Origin: Microbulbifer sp. YPW16
GTDB lineage: Bacteria > Pseudomonadota > Gammaproteobacteria > Pseudomonadales > Cellvibrionaceae
Assembly: GCF_021290385.1 (NCBI RefSeq)
Contig: NZ_CP089928.1
Location: 682,001 to 746,000, forward strand
Direction: 5' to 3'
Length of the DNA: 64,000 bases
The position numbers and the translations under genes are program-made. The notes beneath the pieces are model-generated. The model did no database searches. It was given only the letters and a program-made list of their open reading frames with translations, and was not told where the DNA came from. Position 1 is the stretch's first letter. Each line of letters begins with the position of its first letter. Shown here in pieces: positions 24,995 to 37,060 of this stretch.

Positions 24995-26386
24995 TCACTC
25001 CCCTCCCGGCACTCCGCCCCTCGCCAATTTGGCCGGATCCAGCAGGCGTTTAAGCTCCTGCTCACCCAGCTCTGTCATTTCGGTCGCCACTTCGAGTACT
25101 GGCCGCCCCTCCCGATAGGCTCGTTTGGCAATCTCGGCCGCCTTGCCATAACCGATCACGGGATTGAGCGCCGTAACCAGGATTGGATTCCGGGCCAGGG
25201 CGTGCTCGATGTTTTCCCGGTTGACTGTAAAAGTGGCGATGGCTTTATCGGCGAGCACCTGCGAGGCCCCGGTTAGCAAGCGAATACTCTCGAGCAGCGA
25301 CGCAGCCACCAGTGGCAGCATAACGTTAAGCTGGAAGTTGCCGCTCTGCCCCGCAACGGTAATGGTGGCGTCGTTGCCTATCACCCTGGCTGACACCATC
25401 GCCACCGCTTCGGCAATCACCGGATTGACCTTGCCGGGCATGATGCTGCTGCCCGGTTGCAGCGCCTGCAGCTCTATTTCACCGAACCCTGCCAGGGGAC
25501 CGCTGTTCATCCAGCGCAGGTCGTTGGCGACTTTCATCAGGGCCACAGCCAGCACTTTCAGCTGGCCGGAGAGTTCCACCGCCGTATCCTGGCTACTGAT
25601 TGCGGCGAACGCATTTTCCGCCGGGCGAAACTGCTGGGTGGTATTGGCACTGAGTTTCTGTGCAAACAGTTCGGTAAAATCCGGGTGCGCGTTAAGCCCG
25701 GTACCCACGGCTGTCCCGCCCTGCGCCAGCTGCGCCAGCCGGGGCAGCGTGGAGCGAATCCTTTCGCGACTGTGCTCCACTTGCATTGCCCAGGCCGAGA
25801 CCTCCTGTTCCATGGTGATCGGTACCGCGTCCATCAGGTGGGTTCGCCCCGTCTTTACCACATCCGCCAGCCCCGCGGCCTTCTCGTCCATCACACTGTG
25901 CAGGTGCCGCAAAGCCGGCAACAGCTGGTCCCGCACGGCTAGCAATGCCGACACGTGGATGGCACTGGGTATCACATCGTTGCTGCTCTGGCTCATGTTG
26001 ACGTGATCATTGGGGCTCACCTCAATGCCACTGTCACGCGCCACAATCCTGGCCAGCACTTCATTGACGTTCATGTTGGTGCTGGTGCCGGAGCCGGTCT
26101 GGTAGATGTCGACGGGAAAATGCGCGGCCAGCTCGTCATCACCTACTGCATCACAGGCGCCGATAATCGCCTCCGCCCGCTCCTGGTCGAGCAATCCCAG
26201 CTCGCAGTTGGCCTGCGCCGCCGCCTTCTTGATCATCAGGACCGCGCGAATAAACTCCACCGGCAGCGGCTGGCCACTGACCGGGAAATTGTCCACGGCA
26301 CGCTGGGTCTGCGCACCATAGAGAGCGCCCGCGGGCACACGCACTTCGCCCAGGCTGTCTTTCTCGGTTCGGAATTCATCGCTCAT
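24995..26386 (-). CDS. fumC: Class II fumarate hydratase
   Basis: A 463-residue homotetrameric enzyme of the fumarase/aspartase superfamily, interconverting fumarate and L-malate in the TCA cycle. Signature GSSIMPGKVNP at 312-322, catalytic histidine H183 in TGRTHLMDA, and TGSGTSTNMNVNEV (97-110). Length and motifs are those of iron-free, heat-stable FumC, and aspartase-specific changes are not apparent. It stands alone with about 195 bp upstream. Confidence 0.93.
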   Translation of the reverse strand: MSDEFRTEKDSLGEVRVPAGALYGAQTQRAVDNFPVSGQPLPVEFIRAVLMIKKAAAQANCELGLLDQERAEAIIGACDAVGDDELAAHFPVDIYQTGSGTSTNMNVNEVLARIVARDSGIEVSPNDHVNMSQSSNDVIPSAIHVSALLAVRDQLLPALRHLHSVMDEKAAGLADVVKTGRTHLMDAVPITMEQEVSAWAMQVEHSRERIRSTLPRLAQLAQGGTAVGTGLNAHPDFTELFAQKLSANTTQQFRPAENAFAAISSQDTAVELSGQLKVLAVALMKVANDLRWMNSGPLAGFGEIELQALQPGSSIMPGKVNPVIAEAVAMVSARVIGNDATITVAGQSGNFQLNVMLPLVAASLLESIRLLTGASQVLADKAIATFTVNRENIEHALARNPILVTALNPVIGYGKAAEIAKRAYREGRPVLEVATEMTELGEQELKRLLDPAKLARGGVPGGE

Positions 26387-26581
26387 CGGACACCCGTCTT
26401 GAGTTGGCGTAAAGAATTTCCCGGCCTACTCGCCAGAGCCTGGCCGGCATTCCCGGCATGCTTAGGGCTGCCGTATGCAGGCCTGCATACAATTGCAGGA
26501 ACCCCGCAGCGGCCCGCGCGAAGCCGCAAGTATCATTTAACAGCTTATCGCCACTTCCGCGCAACGCCAAACCTACACCAC

Positions 26582-27232
26582 CTATACCAGGGAATCATAT
26601 TCCGTAAAGAAATAAAATAATTGGAAAGCTGTTCCCAGCAACAGGAAGCTGCCGTGGTAAATTCGGCTGGAGGTCGCAATTGCCACCAGGCTGCCGACAA
26701 TAAATGCCAGGTTGCGGTAGACGTAGACACTGCCCAGGTTTGCCAGGTATTGCCCGCCTTTAAGGATGGTATCCCCAAAATCGACCAGGAAAACCAGTGC
26801 CAGTACAGTGAAGAACCACTTGCGGCGGAGGAAGAACAGCGAGCGATAGTCCTTGGGGGCCGAGTTCTTTTCCGGGAACAGCAGGGCGCAAAGCAGGTAC
26901 AGCAGCAGGGTGTAACAGATCAGGTAGAGATAGGTGGCCAGGTCATGTACGCCAGTGTGGGAAAAGCGAAACTCCCACCACCAGAAAAACAGCAGGTACA
27001 GCACCATGAATGCGACCCAGCCCAGGTGCATCCAGTAGAGCCGGTCTTCCCTCGGCTCCTCGACCAGCCGGGCCAGGTTGCGCAGCAGGTGTGTCAGGCC
27101 CAGCCCGATCACAATCCCCATGATCACACGGATATGGGCATAGAGTGTCGCGAACGCGGGGACACTGCTGGCTGCAAGCTCCGATGGTTCCACGCGCCTC
27201 ATACCTCCGGCCGCTACTGCCCCCGCCCGCAT
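26582..27232 (-). CDS. Multi-pass membrane protein of unknown function
   Basis: A protein of about 216 residues with six hydrophobic segments, including VIMGIVIGLGLTHLLRNLARLV, HLGWVAFMVLYLLFFWWWEFRF, LATYLYLICYTLLLYLLCALLF and SFLLLGTAFQLFYFFTEYD. Conserved-looking charged or aromatic residues sit between segments (EEPREDRLYW, RRKWFFTV). Starts at GTG 27241, ATG 27232 and ATG 27202 share the frame; only the last has GGAGG nearby, but it sits too close to the ATG. I do not recognise the family beyond its similarity to uncharacterised integral membrane proteins. Confidence 0.65.
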   Translation of the reverse strand: MRAGAVAAGGMRRVEPSELAASSVPAFATLYAHIRVIMGIVIGLGLTHLLRNLARLVEEPREDRLYWMHLGWVAFMVLYLLFFWWWEFRFSHTGVHDLATYLYLICYTLLLYLLCALLFPEKNSAPKDYRSLFFLRRKWFFTVLALVFLVDFGDTILKGGQYLANLGSVYVYRNLAFIVGSLVAIATSSRIYHGSFLLLGTAFQLFYFFTEYDSLV

Positions 27233-27331
27233 GCAACGCACACAGGTAAGTCAAGCATAGCAGGTTAGAGGATTAGCCCGCCCCGCTTGCCGCCAGCATT
27301 GAGGACAAGTGACCGGCGGCAGCGACCGGAT

Positions 27332-27766
27332 TCAGATGCTGACCCGACCCTCCTGGGTCCACTCACAACGAACCTGCATATCGCCGCTACCGGGTTCGTG
27401 GTAGAGCCCGGCGGCCTCCCAGGTAAAGGAGTGGGTGCCCGAGAGTTCAGTCTCCAGGTGCACGGTGGCAGAGACCCAGTACATGCTGCGCAAAAGCTCT
27501 TCAAACTTCAGGATCCAGTGATTCCATTCGTACTCCACCGCACGGTAGGAAGCACCAAAATGAATCACATCGGTCTGGTACTGGGACTGTTTCACCTTGA
27601 TGGTGGGAATGGAAAACATGTCGCGGCAGAGAAAAGGCCACTCGTCGGCACTGGGCAGGGCCAGTACTGCCTCGCGATTGCAACGGCGACGGTCAGCACC
27701 ACCGGCAAGGCTGTTACTGTCCTTGATGCACCCGTAAACGATGGATTCCTGATCAGCCTGTACCAC
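27332..27766 (-). CDS. Conserved hypothetical protein after ligA
   Basis: A soluble protein of about 144 residues. I prefer the GTG at 27766 because GAGGG lies eight bases upstream and the product then begins MVQADQESIVYGCIK, close to related proteins I recall from Pseudomonas-type genomes. A GTG at 27808 would add 14 residues. Notable features are the aromatic-rich centre (YEWNHWILKFEELLRSMYWVSATVHLETELSGTHSF) and five cysteines. It lies 177 bp after ligA on the same strand. Function unknown. Confidence 0.65.
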   Translation of the reverse strand: MVQADQESIVYGCIKDSNSLAGGADRRRCNREAVLALPSADEWPFLCRDMFSIPTIKVKQSQYQTDVIHFGASYRAVEYEWNHWILKFEELLRSMYWVSATVHLETELSGTHSFTWEAAGLYHEPGSGDMQVRCEWTQEGRVSI

Positions 27767-27943
27767 TATTGTGTCCCTCAGCACAGCGCAGCCGCGCAAA
27801 TTTTGCACGGCCTGTTGAGTGTTAGCCGCTCCACTTTAACGATCACCGCTGGAAAATACCATAACGACAATCGCATTTTATGCGCACCAGCCCCGCTGCC
27901 CGAACGCAGCGGACGCACGCGACATATTACGGCCGTGGGAGGC

Positions 27944-29986
<2,043 letters not shown>

Positions 29987-30118
29987 TTATTCGCAGAGAA
30001 TAAGGAAAGGTCATGGGGAGGGAATTTTACACGAATTGCGGCCGCCGGCTGCATCGAGCGCAGCGACAGCCGCACGGGGGACGCGGCATGCAGCCGCGCA
30101 ACGCTCTACCGGTTCGGG

Positions 30119-31228
30119 TCAGGCCTGCGCCCGGGCCAGCGCACGCCGGCGCTGGTATTCCATCACCCGCTGGCGATAGTGCTCGGCGGTCTGGGCGGTG
30201 AAAACGCTGCGATTCTCATCTTTCAGCTCGCCACCGAGCTGTTCGGCTATCTCCCGTGACACTGACAGCATCAACTCGAACGCCTTGATCGCCTCGCCAT
30301 CGATGGGCAGCGCCAGGAACAGGCTCACACCCGGGGTGGCGAACTCTTCCATACGCCCCAGGTCGAACACCCCCGGAACCACCATGTTGGCCAGGCTGAA
30401 AATCACCGGGCCGTCGTCACTGCCGCCCAGGTGATAATGGAAGATATCCATGTCACCAAAGCGCATGTTCACAGCCATCAGGGCCCGCAGCAGGTCGTTA
30501 CCCTCGAACAGGTCGCCCTCCCGCGCCATGATATTGATGATCAGCACCTCTTCCACCGGGGACTTGTCCGCGCCATCCGCCTGGTGCCGGTCGTGCCGGG
30601 AGCCGCCCCGGGTGTTGCCCGACTGGCGCATTGTCTCGCTGCCACCGGAAACGGGTTCCGGCGGTTTCTTTTTCTTCAGCACTGGTTCGCCCCGCTCTTC
30701 CTGTTCGGTTTCACTCAGGGCTTGGAGGCTGTCAGCCTCGTCGAGTTCCGGCTCACGACGGAAGTCTTCCCCAATGGCCTCTTCCGCCGCATCGGCAAAT
30801 GAGTCCATCAGGGTAGGCACCTGCTCTTCCAGGTTCAGGGAAGCCTGTTGTGGCTCAGCCTCACTTTGCTGCTGCTTGTTGGCCTCGGCCGGCCGACGCC
30901 CGGTCTGGAAACCCTCCTGCAACTTGCGGTTTACCTGCAGCGCGTCTTCCAGCGCGCGGCGTTGCACCACCCGTACACTGCCCGGCAGTTCACGGGCAAT
31001 CTGGGCACGCTTTGCCGCCTCCTCCGGATCGAGGAAATCATCCTCATCAGCGGTGGCCCGGCCCGGCCTGGCGGGAGTGGACGGGGTATTCCGGTTGCCG
31101 TGCATGGCGCGACTCAGGCTATCGGCGGTGCGGTCCGCATCGCGGTGGCGCAGGATCGCCCGACGCACCCCATCCACCAGCGCCAGCACCAGCACCAGCG
31201 CCAGAATCGTGATCAGCCAGTTGTCCAT
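30119..31228 (-). CDS. zipA: Cell division protein ZipA
   Basis: A 369-residue protein with an N-terminal TM anchor (WLITILALVLVLALVDGVRR), a long charged and glutamine-rich linker (about 30-235) and the C-terminal FtsZ-binding domain (VLIINIMAREGDLFEGNDLLRALMAVNMRFGDMDIFHYH, then LFLALPIDGEAIKAFELMLSVSREIAEQLGG). ZipA tethers FtsZ polymers to the inner membrane and is confined to gammaproteobacteria, which supports the taxonomic guess. It starts 25 bp after the smc stop. Confidence 0.94.
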   Translation of the reverse strand: MDNWLITILALVLVLALVDGVRRAILRHRDADRTADSLSRAMHGNRNTPSTPARPGRATADEDDFLDPEEAAKRAQIARELPGSVRVVQRRALEDALQVNRKLQEGFQTGRRPAEANKQQQSEAEPQQASLNLEEQVPTLMDSFADAAEEAIGEDFRREPELDEADSLQALSETEQEERGEPVLKKKKPPEPVSGGSETMRQSGNTRGGSRHDRHQADGADKSPVEEVLIINIMAREGDLFEGNDLLRALMAVNMRFGDMDIFHYHLGGSDDGPVIFSLANMVVPGVFDLGRMEEFATPGVSLFLALPIDGEAIKAFELMLSVSREIAEQLGGELKDENRSVFTAQTAEHYRQRVMEYQRRRALARAQA

Positions 31229-31252
31229 ATCAGCGTTTCTCCTTTCACGCCC

Positions 31253-34200
31253 TTATGCGGATGCCAGCTCGGCCGCCTCTTCAACGTCCACCGTCACCAG
31301 TCGCGAAACGCCAGGCTCGTGCATGGTCACACCCAGCAGCTGGTGCGCCATCTCCATGGCAATCTTGTTGTGGGTGATATAGATGAACTGCACGTGCTCG
31401 GACATTTCCTGCACCATCCGCGCATAGCGCCCCACGTTGGCGTCATCCAGCGGTGCGTCCACCTCGTCCAGCATACAGAAAGGAGCCGGGTTGAGGCGGA
31501 AAATGGAGAATACCAGCGCAATGGCGGTGAGTGCCTTCTCGCCGCCCGACAGCAGGTGGATGGTGCTGTTGCGCTTGCCCGGGGGCCGCGCCATGATCGC
31601 GATGCCGGTATCCAGCAGGTCCTCGCCGGTGAGTTCCAGGTAGGCGTGGCCGCCGCCAAATACCTTGGGGAAGAGTTCCTGCAGGCCGCTGTTGACCTTG
31701 TCGAAGGTTTCCTTGAAACGGGTACGGGTTTCCCGGTCGATACGCTTGATGGCGTTCTCGAGGGTCTCCAGCGCATCCATCAGGTCACTGTACTGTCGAT
31801 CCAGGTATTCCTTGCGCTCGGACTCCTGCTTGTACTCGTCGATGGCCGCCAGGTTGATGGCGCCGAGACGGGAGATACGCGCGGCCACCAGTTCCAGTTC
31901 CTCCTGTACCTGGCCAATGGTCAGGTCGCCGGGAAGCTCTTCCAGCACCTGGTCCACGTCGTAATCGGATTCACGCAGCTGCTCAACCAGCCCATTGCGC
32001 TGCACCTCGAGGGTCTGGGCACCCAGGCGCTCCTGCTCGAGCTGGGCACGCACGCCCTGCAGCGCCGACTCCACTTTGTGGCGCTCCTGCTCCTGTTCGC
32101 GCAGGCCGCTCTCGACCTCCTCCAGTTTCTTGCGCGCCTCGGACAGCTCGGTTTCCACCTCCATGCGCTCGCCCAGCTTCTCCTCCAGCTCGGCCTGGAA
32201 ATCCTGGGACGGGTCGTCGCTCTCGGCCATCTGCTCCTGCAGCTGCTCGCGGCGGGTGCGCAGGCGCTCCAGCTGCTCGCGCATCACCTGCAGCGTGCGC
32301 TCCAGCGACATCATCTGGGTCCGCACTGACTGCTCACGCATGGCCAGTTCATGCGCCTTGTCCTTGTCTTCACGGGCGCGCTGGCGCGCCGCATCCAGCG
32401 CCTCGCGCAGCTCGTCGCGGCGGGCCAGCAGGGACTCACGGCGGTCAGTGTCATCACTCATCGCCTCCAGCGCCTCCTGCAACAGCAGGCGTGCCTCGGA
32501 CAGGGACTCGCCCTCCATTTCCTGCTGCTCGCGCACTTCCGCCAGCTCCTGCTCAACACGGGTGCGGCGCTCGCCCATCTGTTCGGCGCGCGCACGGCGG
32601 GCGGACAGCTGGCTGCGCAACTCGGACTCGCGCCGACTCAGCTGCTCCAGCTCATTGCGGGACTGCTCAATGGCACTCTCCATGTCGGAGGCCTGGTTGC
32701 GCAGTTCTTCACGCTGCTCCGAGAGGGTCTCGATCTGTTCTTCGCAGGCGGCTATCGATGCCTCCAGCTCTTCCAGCTCCTGCTTGCGCTCCAGTACCCC
32801 GGCCTCGGCGTCGGAGGCACGGCTGACCCGCAGCCAGTTAGGCCCCAGCCAGAGACCGTCGCGGGTTACGATGGATTCATGGGCCTGCAGCCGCTCCCGC
32901 TGGGCAAGCGCGGCGGTGAGGTCCTCAGCGGTATAGATGCCGGACAGCAGGCCAGCCAGTGAGTCGGGGCCCTCGACCACTTCCGCCAGCGCCGGCAGGC
33001 TGCCGCCAGCGGTGGCGGGAACCGGGCTGCCGTCGACGAAGATCGCCTGCCCGCTCTCGAGGCTGGCAAGCCCCTCGCTCAGGCTCTCCAGCTGGTCCAC
33101 ACAGACTGCCTGCAGCTGGGTGCCCAGCACCGTTTCCACGGCCTTTTCCCAGCCGGCCCGGGCGCTGATCTGGTCGGCCAGTCGCGGGCGGTCCGCCAGC
33201 GACTGCTGCTGCAGCCAGTTATCCACGGCCTTGCCCTGCCCCAGCGCCGCCTGCTGCAGCGCCTCGAGGGAAGCGAAGCGCCCGCGGCTGGTCTGCAACT
33301 GCAGGCGCAGCTGGTCCAGCTCCGCAGCGCTGTCACTCTCGCGGGCACGCAGCTCAGCCAGGGATTCATTTTTCTCCGCCACGGCCTCGCGGCGTTCGCC
33401 GGCCTGCAGCTCCAGCTCGGCCAGTTGCTCGCCCAGCTGTTCAAAATCGTCGTCATCGCCGCTCTCGGCGAGGCGGCCACGCTCTTCCTGCAGCTTGTTG
33501 ATACGCTCCTGCAGGCGCTGCGCAGAGGTCTCCAGATGCTGGATGCGGGACTGCTGTACCTCGGCTTTCTGGCGCGAACCCGAGGCACCAGTGTTGAACT
33601 GGTCCCACTCGTTCTGCCAGTCGCGCATCTGGTCCTCGGCGGTCTGCAGGGCCAGGGCGGACTCCTCTTCTGCGGCCTGGACCATCTCCAGGTCCGGGTT
33701 GATCACTTCCAGCTCGGCCTCAAACTGCGCCGCCTTCTCCCGGTCAGCTTCCAGGCCGGTTTCCGCCTCGCGGTATTCCTGCTCGGTCTGCTGCAGGTCG
33801 GACTGCAGGCGGGTATTGCGCTCGCGGGCATGGGCGATGCTCTGCTCCAGCCGCGCGATATCGGCGCCGATGGCGTAGAACCGGCCCTGTACCTCGTTAA
33901 AGCCGTCGGACAGCTCGTGGTAACCGACGCGCTTCTGCTCGATATCGGTGTCACAGCTCACCTGCCGCGTTACCAGTTCTTCGACTGTGAGCTCCAGCTC
34001 GCCGATCTGCTGCTGCTTGGCCTTGGCCTGGTCATCCAGGTCGCGGTACTTGAGGGCCTGCAGGTGCGCCTTGTGACTGCGCTCCTCTTCCTTGAAGCGG
34101 CTGTACTTCTCAGCCGCGGCAGCCTGCCGCTCGAGGCGCGCCAGCTGGCGCTCCAGCTCATCGCGGATATCTGTGAGGCGCTCCAGGTTCTCGCTGGTGC

Positions 34201-34756
34201 GGCGCATGCGATTCTCGGTGTCGCGGCGGCGCTCCTTGTACTTGGAGATACCCGCCGCTTCCTCGATAAATACCCGCAGCTCCTCGGGCTTGGCCTCGAT
34301 CAGCTTGGAGATCATGCCCTGCTCGATGATGGCATAGCTGCGCGGGCCCAGGCCGGTGCCCAGGAACAGGTCAGTCACATCGCGGCGGCGACATTTGTCG
34401 CCATTCAGGTAGTAGTTGTTCTGGCCGTCGCGGGTCACACGGCGCTTGACCGAAATTTCGGCAAAACCGGCATAGGGGCCGGTCAGCTTGCCCTCGGAGT
34501 TGTCGAATACCAGTTCGATGGAGGCCTGGCCCACCGGCTTGCGGCCGCTGGAGCCATTGAAGATCACGTCGGTCATCGAGTCACCGCGCAGGTTTTTCGC
34601 GGACGACTCACCCATAACCCAGCGCACGGCATCGATGGTGTTGGACTTGCCACAGCCGTTGGGGCCCACCACAGCACTCAGGTTGGACGGAAAATGAACG
34701 GTAGTCGGGTCAACGAAGGACTTGAAACCCGCAAGCTTGATGCACTTCAGACGCAT
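31253..34756 (-). CDS. smc: Chromosome segregation ATPase SMC
   Basis: About 1167 residues. Walker A GPNGCGKSN at 31-39; long coiled coil about 170-500; a small hinge (about 520-670, with the LESGQAIFVDGSPVPATAGG region); second coiled coil; then signature LLSGGEKAL (about 1068-1076) and Walker B MLDEVDAPLDD (about 1095). I start at ATG 34756 (MRLKCIKLAGFKSFVDPTT), the universal SMC opening, although the frame is open for about 100 further codons upstream into unrelated GC-rich sequence. SMC organises and segregates the chromosome. Having SMC instead of MukB fits non-enteric gammaproteobacteria. Confidence 0.95.
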   Translation of the reverse strand: MRLKCIKLAGFKSFVDPTTVHFPSNLSAVVGPNGCGKSNTIDAVRWVMGESSAKNLRGDSMTDVIFNGSSGRKPVGQASIELVFDNSEGKLTGPYAGFAEISVKRRVTRDGQNNYYLNGDKCRRRDVTDLFLGTGLGPRSYAIIEQGMISKLIEAKPEELRVFIEEAAGISKYKERRRDTENRMRRTSENLERLTDIRDELERQLARLERQAAAAEKYSRFKEEERSHKAHLQALKYRDLDDQAKAKQQQIGELELTVEELVTRQVSCDTDIEQKRVGYHELSDGFNEVQGRFYAIGADIARLEQSIAHARERNTRLQSDLQQTEQEYREAETGLEADREKAAQFEAELEVINPDLEMVQAAEEESALALQTAEDQMRDWQNEWDQFNTGASGSRQKAEVQQSRIQHLETSAQRLQERINKLQEERGRLAESGDDDDFEQLGEQLAELELQAGERREAVAEKNESLAELRARESDSAAELDQLRLQLQTSRGRFASLEALQQAALGQGKAVDNWLQQQSLADRPRLADQISARAGWEKAVETVLGTQLQAVCVDQLESLSEGLASLESGQAIFVDGSPVPATAGGSLPALAEVVEGPDSLAGLLSGIYTAEDLTAALAQRERLQAHESIVTRDGLWLGPNWLRVSRASDAEAGVLERKQELEELEASIAACEEQIETLSEQREELRNQASDMESAIEQSRNELEQLSRRESELRSQLSARRARAEQMGERRTRVEQELAEVREQQEMEGESLSEARLLLQEALEAMSDDTDRRESLLARRDELREALDAARQRAREDKDKAHELAMREQSVRTQMMSLERTLQVMREQLERLRTRREQLQEQMAESDDPSQDFQAELEEKLGERMEVETELSEARKKLEEVESGLREQEQERHKVESALQGVRAQLEQERLGAQTLEVQRNGLVEQLRESDYDVDQVLEELPGDLTIGQVQEELELVAARISRLGAINLAAIDEYKQESERKEYLDRQYSDLMDALETLENAIKRIDRETRTRFKETFDKVNSGLQELFPKVFGGGHAYLELTGEDLLDTGIAIMARPPGKRNSTIHLLSGGEKALTAIALVFSIFRLNPAPFCMLDEVDAPLDDANVGRYARMVQEMSEHVQFIYITHNKIAMEMAHQLLGVTMHEPGVSRLVTVDVEEAAELASA

Positions 34757-34958
34757 GTATTTGTAACTCGGTATTTTGTTATTCGCCGGCGCCCGACAGC
34801 GTGCCGGCGATGGCCGCACCAAACCGCCGATTGTACATGGCGGCGCCGGTGGTTTCAGCGGTAATTTTCGATTAGGGGATGCCGCAACGGCTGCCCGCAG
34901 GGGCCGCGCGGCACCCCCGGCCGCTACCGGAACGGGGCAAAGGGGAACCCCGGGGCGC

Positions 34959-36215
34959 CTACAACTGGCGGTCGATCGTAATCGATACCGGCTGGTCCCA
35001 GTCGGCCTGCGGCAGCGACTCGATGCTGCCCTGCCAGTCCCCGGGCGCCGGCCGGGCATCGCCGTTAATCGCCAGGCGCGCCACCAGCTGCACCCGGTCC
35101 ACCCCGGCCAGGGAGCGACCCGGCATCATTGCCCGCGACTCATCCAGCACCACCTCTGCCGGCAGCTGGCCGGCACTGAGCCGGACAATCGCCAGGGGCA
35201 TGGGGCTATCGGAACCACGGGCATAGATAAATACCGGCGTCCCTGCCGGTGCCTTGACCGCCTCTGCCAGGCTTACATTGATACGGATCGCCGGACCATC
35301 TCCCTCGCCAGCGTCCGGCGCGCGGGCTTCAGCCACAGCTTCACTATCGACCGCCTCGCCCCGCTCTGCCAGCGCCTGCTCTGCCCGCGCCACACCGGCG
35401 GCCAGGGCCTGGGCCGCCGCAGAACCCGGCGCCAGCTGGTTGAGGGCGCGCTGCCACAGGGCCCGCGCCACCTGGAATTTCTGCTCCTCAAAGGCGGCGA
35501 TGCCGGCCAGGCCCAGCGCGGTACCGTTGTCCGGTTGCACTTCCAGCACCTCACCCACCAGCCTGCGGACTTCCCCGGTCACGCGGGAGCCCTGCTGGAA
35601 AAACAGCGCCTGTGCCAGCTCTGCCTTCACACCCGCCGCCTCCGGCTGCTGCTCCACTATGTAGCGATATGCCGCCACCGCGCCGTCCAGGTCACCGCGA
35701 ACCATCAACCGCTGCGCCAGGACATAGCGGCTGGTGAGGTCATCAGGATGGGACTCCGCCCGCTCCTGTAGCTGACGGGTAATTCGTTCTTCTGTCGCCC
35801 GGTCGGTCTCGCCCTGCTGGCTGGCGAGGATATCGCGATACAGCTCGAGGTCCCCCACGTGCCCCCTGTCCAGGTACAGCGCCAGCGCCGCCAGCGGCAG
35901 CACTACCGCCAGCCCCAGCAGAAGGCCACGGCCGCCCTGGCGGGATTCGCCAGCTGCCGACTGCTCTGCCGCCAGCAGGTTGCGGGCCATTTCCGCCTCC
36001 AACTGGGCAAACTGGTCTTCGTCGATGGCGCCACTGGCGCGTGATGCCTCAAGCTCTGCCCTTTGCTCCCGGTACAGCGTCGCCAGTGCCGCCCGCTGGC
36101 GCCCGGCTTCTGCCTGCACGCGCCGGTGGGCCCCCGCTCCGCGCAGCGCCGGCCACAGCAGCACGAAAACCAGCAGCAGAACCAGGGCCGCCACGCCCAA
36201 CCACAATTCAGTCAT
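34959..36215 (-). CDS. ccmI: Cytochrome c maturation protein CcmI
   Basis: A 418-residue protein: N-terminal TM helix (LWLGVAALVLLLVFVLLWPAL), a heptad-rich cytosolic loop (RQRAALATLYREQRAELEASRASGAIDEDQF), second TM (GLLLGLAVVLPLAALALYL), then a periplasmic TPR region (about 170-300) and a C-terminal domain (AIRINVSLAEAVKAPAGTPVFIYARG). CcmI binds apocytochrome c and hands it to the CcmF/H heme lyase. The ATG at 36215 overlaps the ccmH stop by eight bases (ATGACTGA), so the two are translationally coupled. These two genes are about 5 kb away from ccmA-G. Confidence 0.9.
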   Translation of the reverse strand: MTELWLGVAALVLLLVFVLLWPALRGAGAHRRVQAEAGRQRAALATLYREQRAELEASRASGAIDEDQFAQLEAEMARNLLAAEQSAAGESRQGGRGLLLGLAVVLPLAALALYLDRGHVGDLELYRDILASQQGETDRATEERITRQLQERAESHPDDLTSRYVLAQRLMVRGDLDGAVAAYRYIVEQQPEAAGVKAELAQALFFQQGSRVTGEVRRLVGEVLEVQPDNGTALGLAGIAAFEEQKFQVARALWQRALNQLAPGSAAAQALAAGVARAEQALAERGEAVDSEAVAEARAPDAGEGDGPAIRINVSLAEAVKAPAGTPVFIYARGSDSPMPLAIVRLSAGQLPAEVVLDESRAMMPGRSLAGVDRVQLVARLAINGDARPAPGDWQGSIESLPQADWDQPVSITIDRQL

Positions 36216-36759
36216 CACGCCCGGCCCCACGGTCACTCTCCCGATCCGCTTTCAATTCCTCTTCCCCCAGCAGTGCCTGCAGGCGCTGCCGCTCGTCGGC
36301 GGTCAGCTCCCCACTGGCATCATCCTGCCGCGCACCTGTGCCCGAGCGGGAGCGCATCACCACCACCACCAGCGCCAACAGGCCAAAGGCGGCAAATACC
36401 CCGGGTGCAATCCACAGGGCCATGGTGTTGCGCTGCACCGGGGGCCGGTAGAGGACGAAATCCCCATAGCGGGCCACCATGTACTCGGTAATCTCCTGAT
36501 CGGTGAACCCCTCTTCCAGGAGTCGCCGGATCTCCCGGCGCAGGTCCTGGGCCACCGGGGAGTCAGACCCCGCCAGGTTCTGGTTCTGGCACTTGGGGCA
36601 GCGCATCTCCTCGATCAGCACCTGGTAGCGCGCCTCCAGCTCCGCAGTCGACAACGGCTCGACCTCCACGGCGGCTACCGCGGCCAGCGACAGGCAAAGG
36701 CCGCCCACCAGGGCCACGACCCGGTGATGCCACCCGGTCTTTCTTTCTCGTTCTCTCAC
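36208..36759 (-). CDS. ccmH: Cytochrome c maturation thioreductase CcmH
   Basis: About 183 residues, from a GTG at 36759 with GGAGAG six bases upstream; a GTG further upstream would add residues of unlikely composition. It has an N-terminal signal or anchor (VVALVGGLCLSLAAVAA), the redox motif RCPKCQNQ (C54, C57), the three-helix domain (DLRREIRRLLEEGFTDQEITEYMVARYGDFVLYRPP) and a C-terminal TM (ALWIAPGVFAAFGLLALVVVVM). It reduces or holds apocytochrome CXXCH thiols for heme attachment. Length corresponds to the short CcmH, with the TPR part supplied by ccmI. Confidence 0.92.
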   Translation of the reverse strand: MRERERKTGWHHRVVALVGGLCLSLAAVAAVEVEPLSTAELEARYQVLIEEMRCPKCQNQNLAGSDSPVAQDLRREIRRLLEEGFTDQEITEYMVARYGDFVLYRPPVQRNTMALWIAPGVFAAFGLLALVVVVMRSRSGTGARQDDASGELTADERQRLQALLGEEELKADRESDRGAGRDD

Positions 36760-36892
36760 CCAGTTCTCTCCGTCGATGCGTGCGGTGGAAATTTGCGCGA
36801 TTATAACAGCCTCCCCCACCCCCCGCACTCGCCCCCGCAGCTCCCCCGGACCGCTTAACTCATTGAAAGGTAAAAAAATTTTTCACAAAGCG

Positions 36893-36920
36893 TTGACGCA
36901 CCGAAAAATATCATTACTAT
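36893..36920 (+). promoter_or_regulatory. Promoter of the first tRNA-Val/Asp operon
   Basis: TTGACG (36893-36898) and TACTAT (36915-36920) are spaced by 16 bases, 17 bases before the tRNA-Val gene. The second tRNA operon has the same arrangement. Confidence 0.75.
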
Positions 36921-36937
36921 ACGCAGCTCCTGACGCG

Positions 36938-37013
36938 GGGTGGTTAGCTCAGTTGGGAGAGCGACGGCCTTACAAGCCGTAGGTCACAGGTTCGACCCCT
37001 GTACCACCCACCA
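36938..37013 (+). tRNA. tRNA-Val (anticodon TAC), copy 1
   Basis: Acceptor stem GGGTGGT/ACCACCC, D arm GCTC...GAGC, anticodon stem ACGGC/GCCGT with loop CTTACAA (TAC, reads GTA), T arm ACAGG-TTCGACC-CCTGT, encoded CCA. It is identical to the copy at 38492. Confidence 0.97.
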
Positions 37014-37060
37014 CTTCCCCTCACCTGCCCGGCAGGTTACAACGGGGAAGCAAGGAATGC

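Noticed and set aside
34757-35059. 100-codon N-terminal extension of SMC
   Set aside because: The extension is arginine/proline-rich out-of-family sequence overlapping the ccmI 3' end; the universal SMC start MRLKCIKL at 34756 fits.
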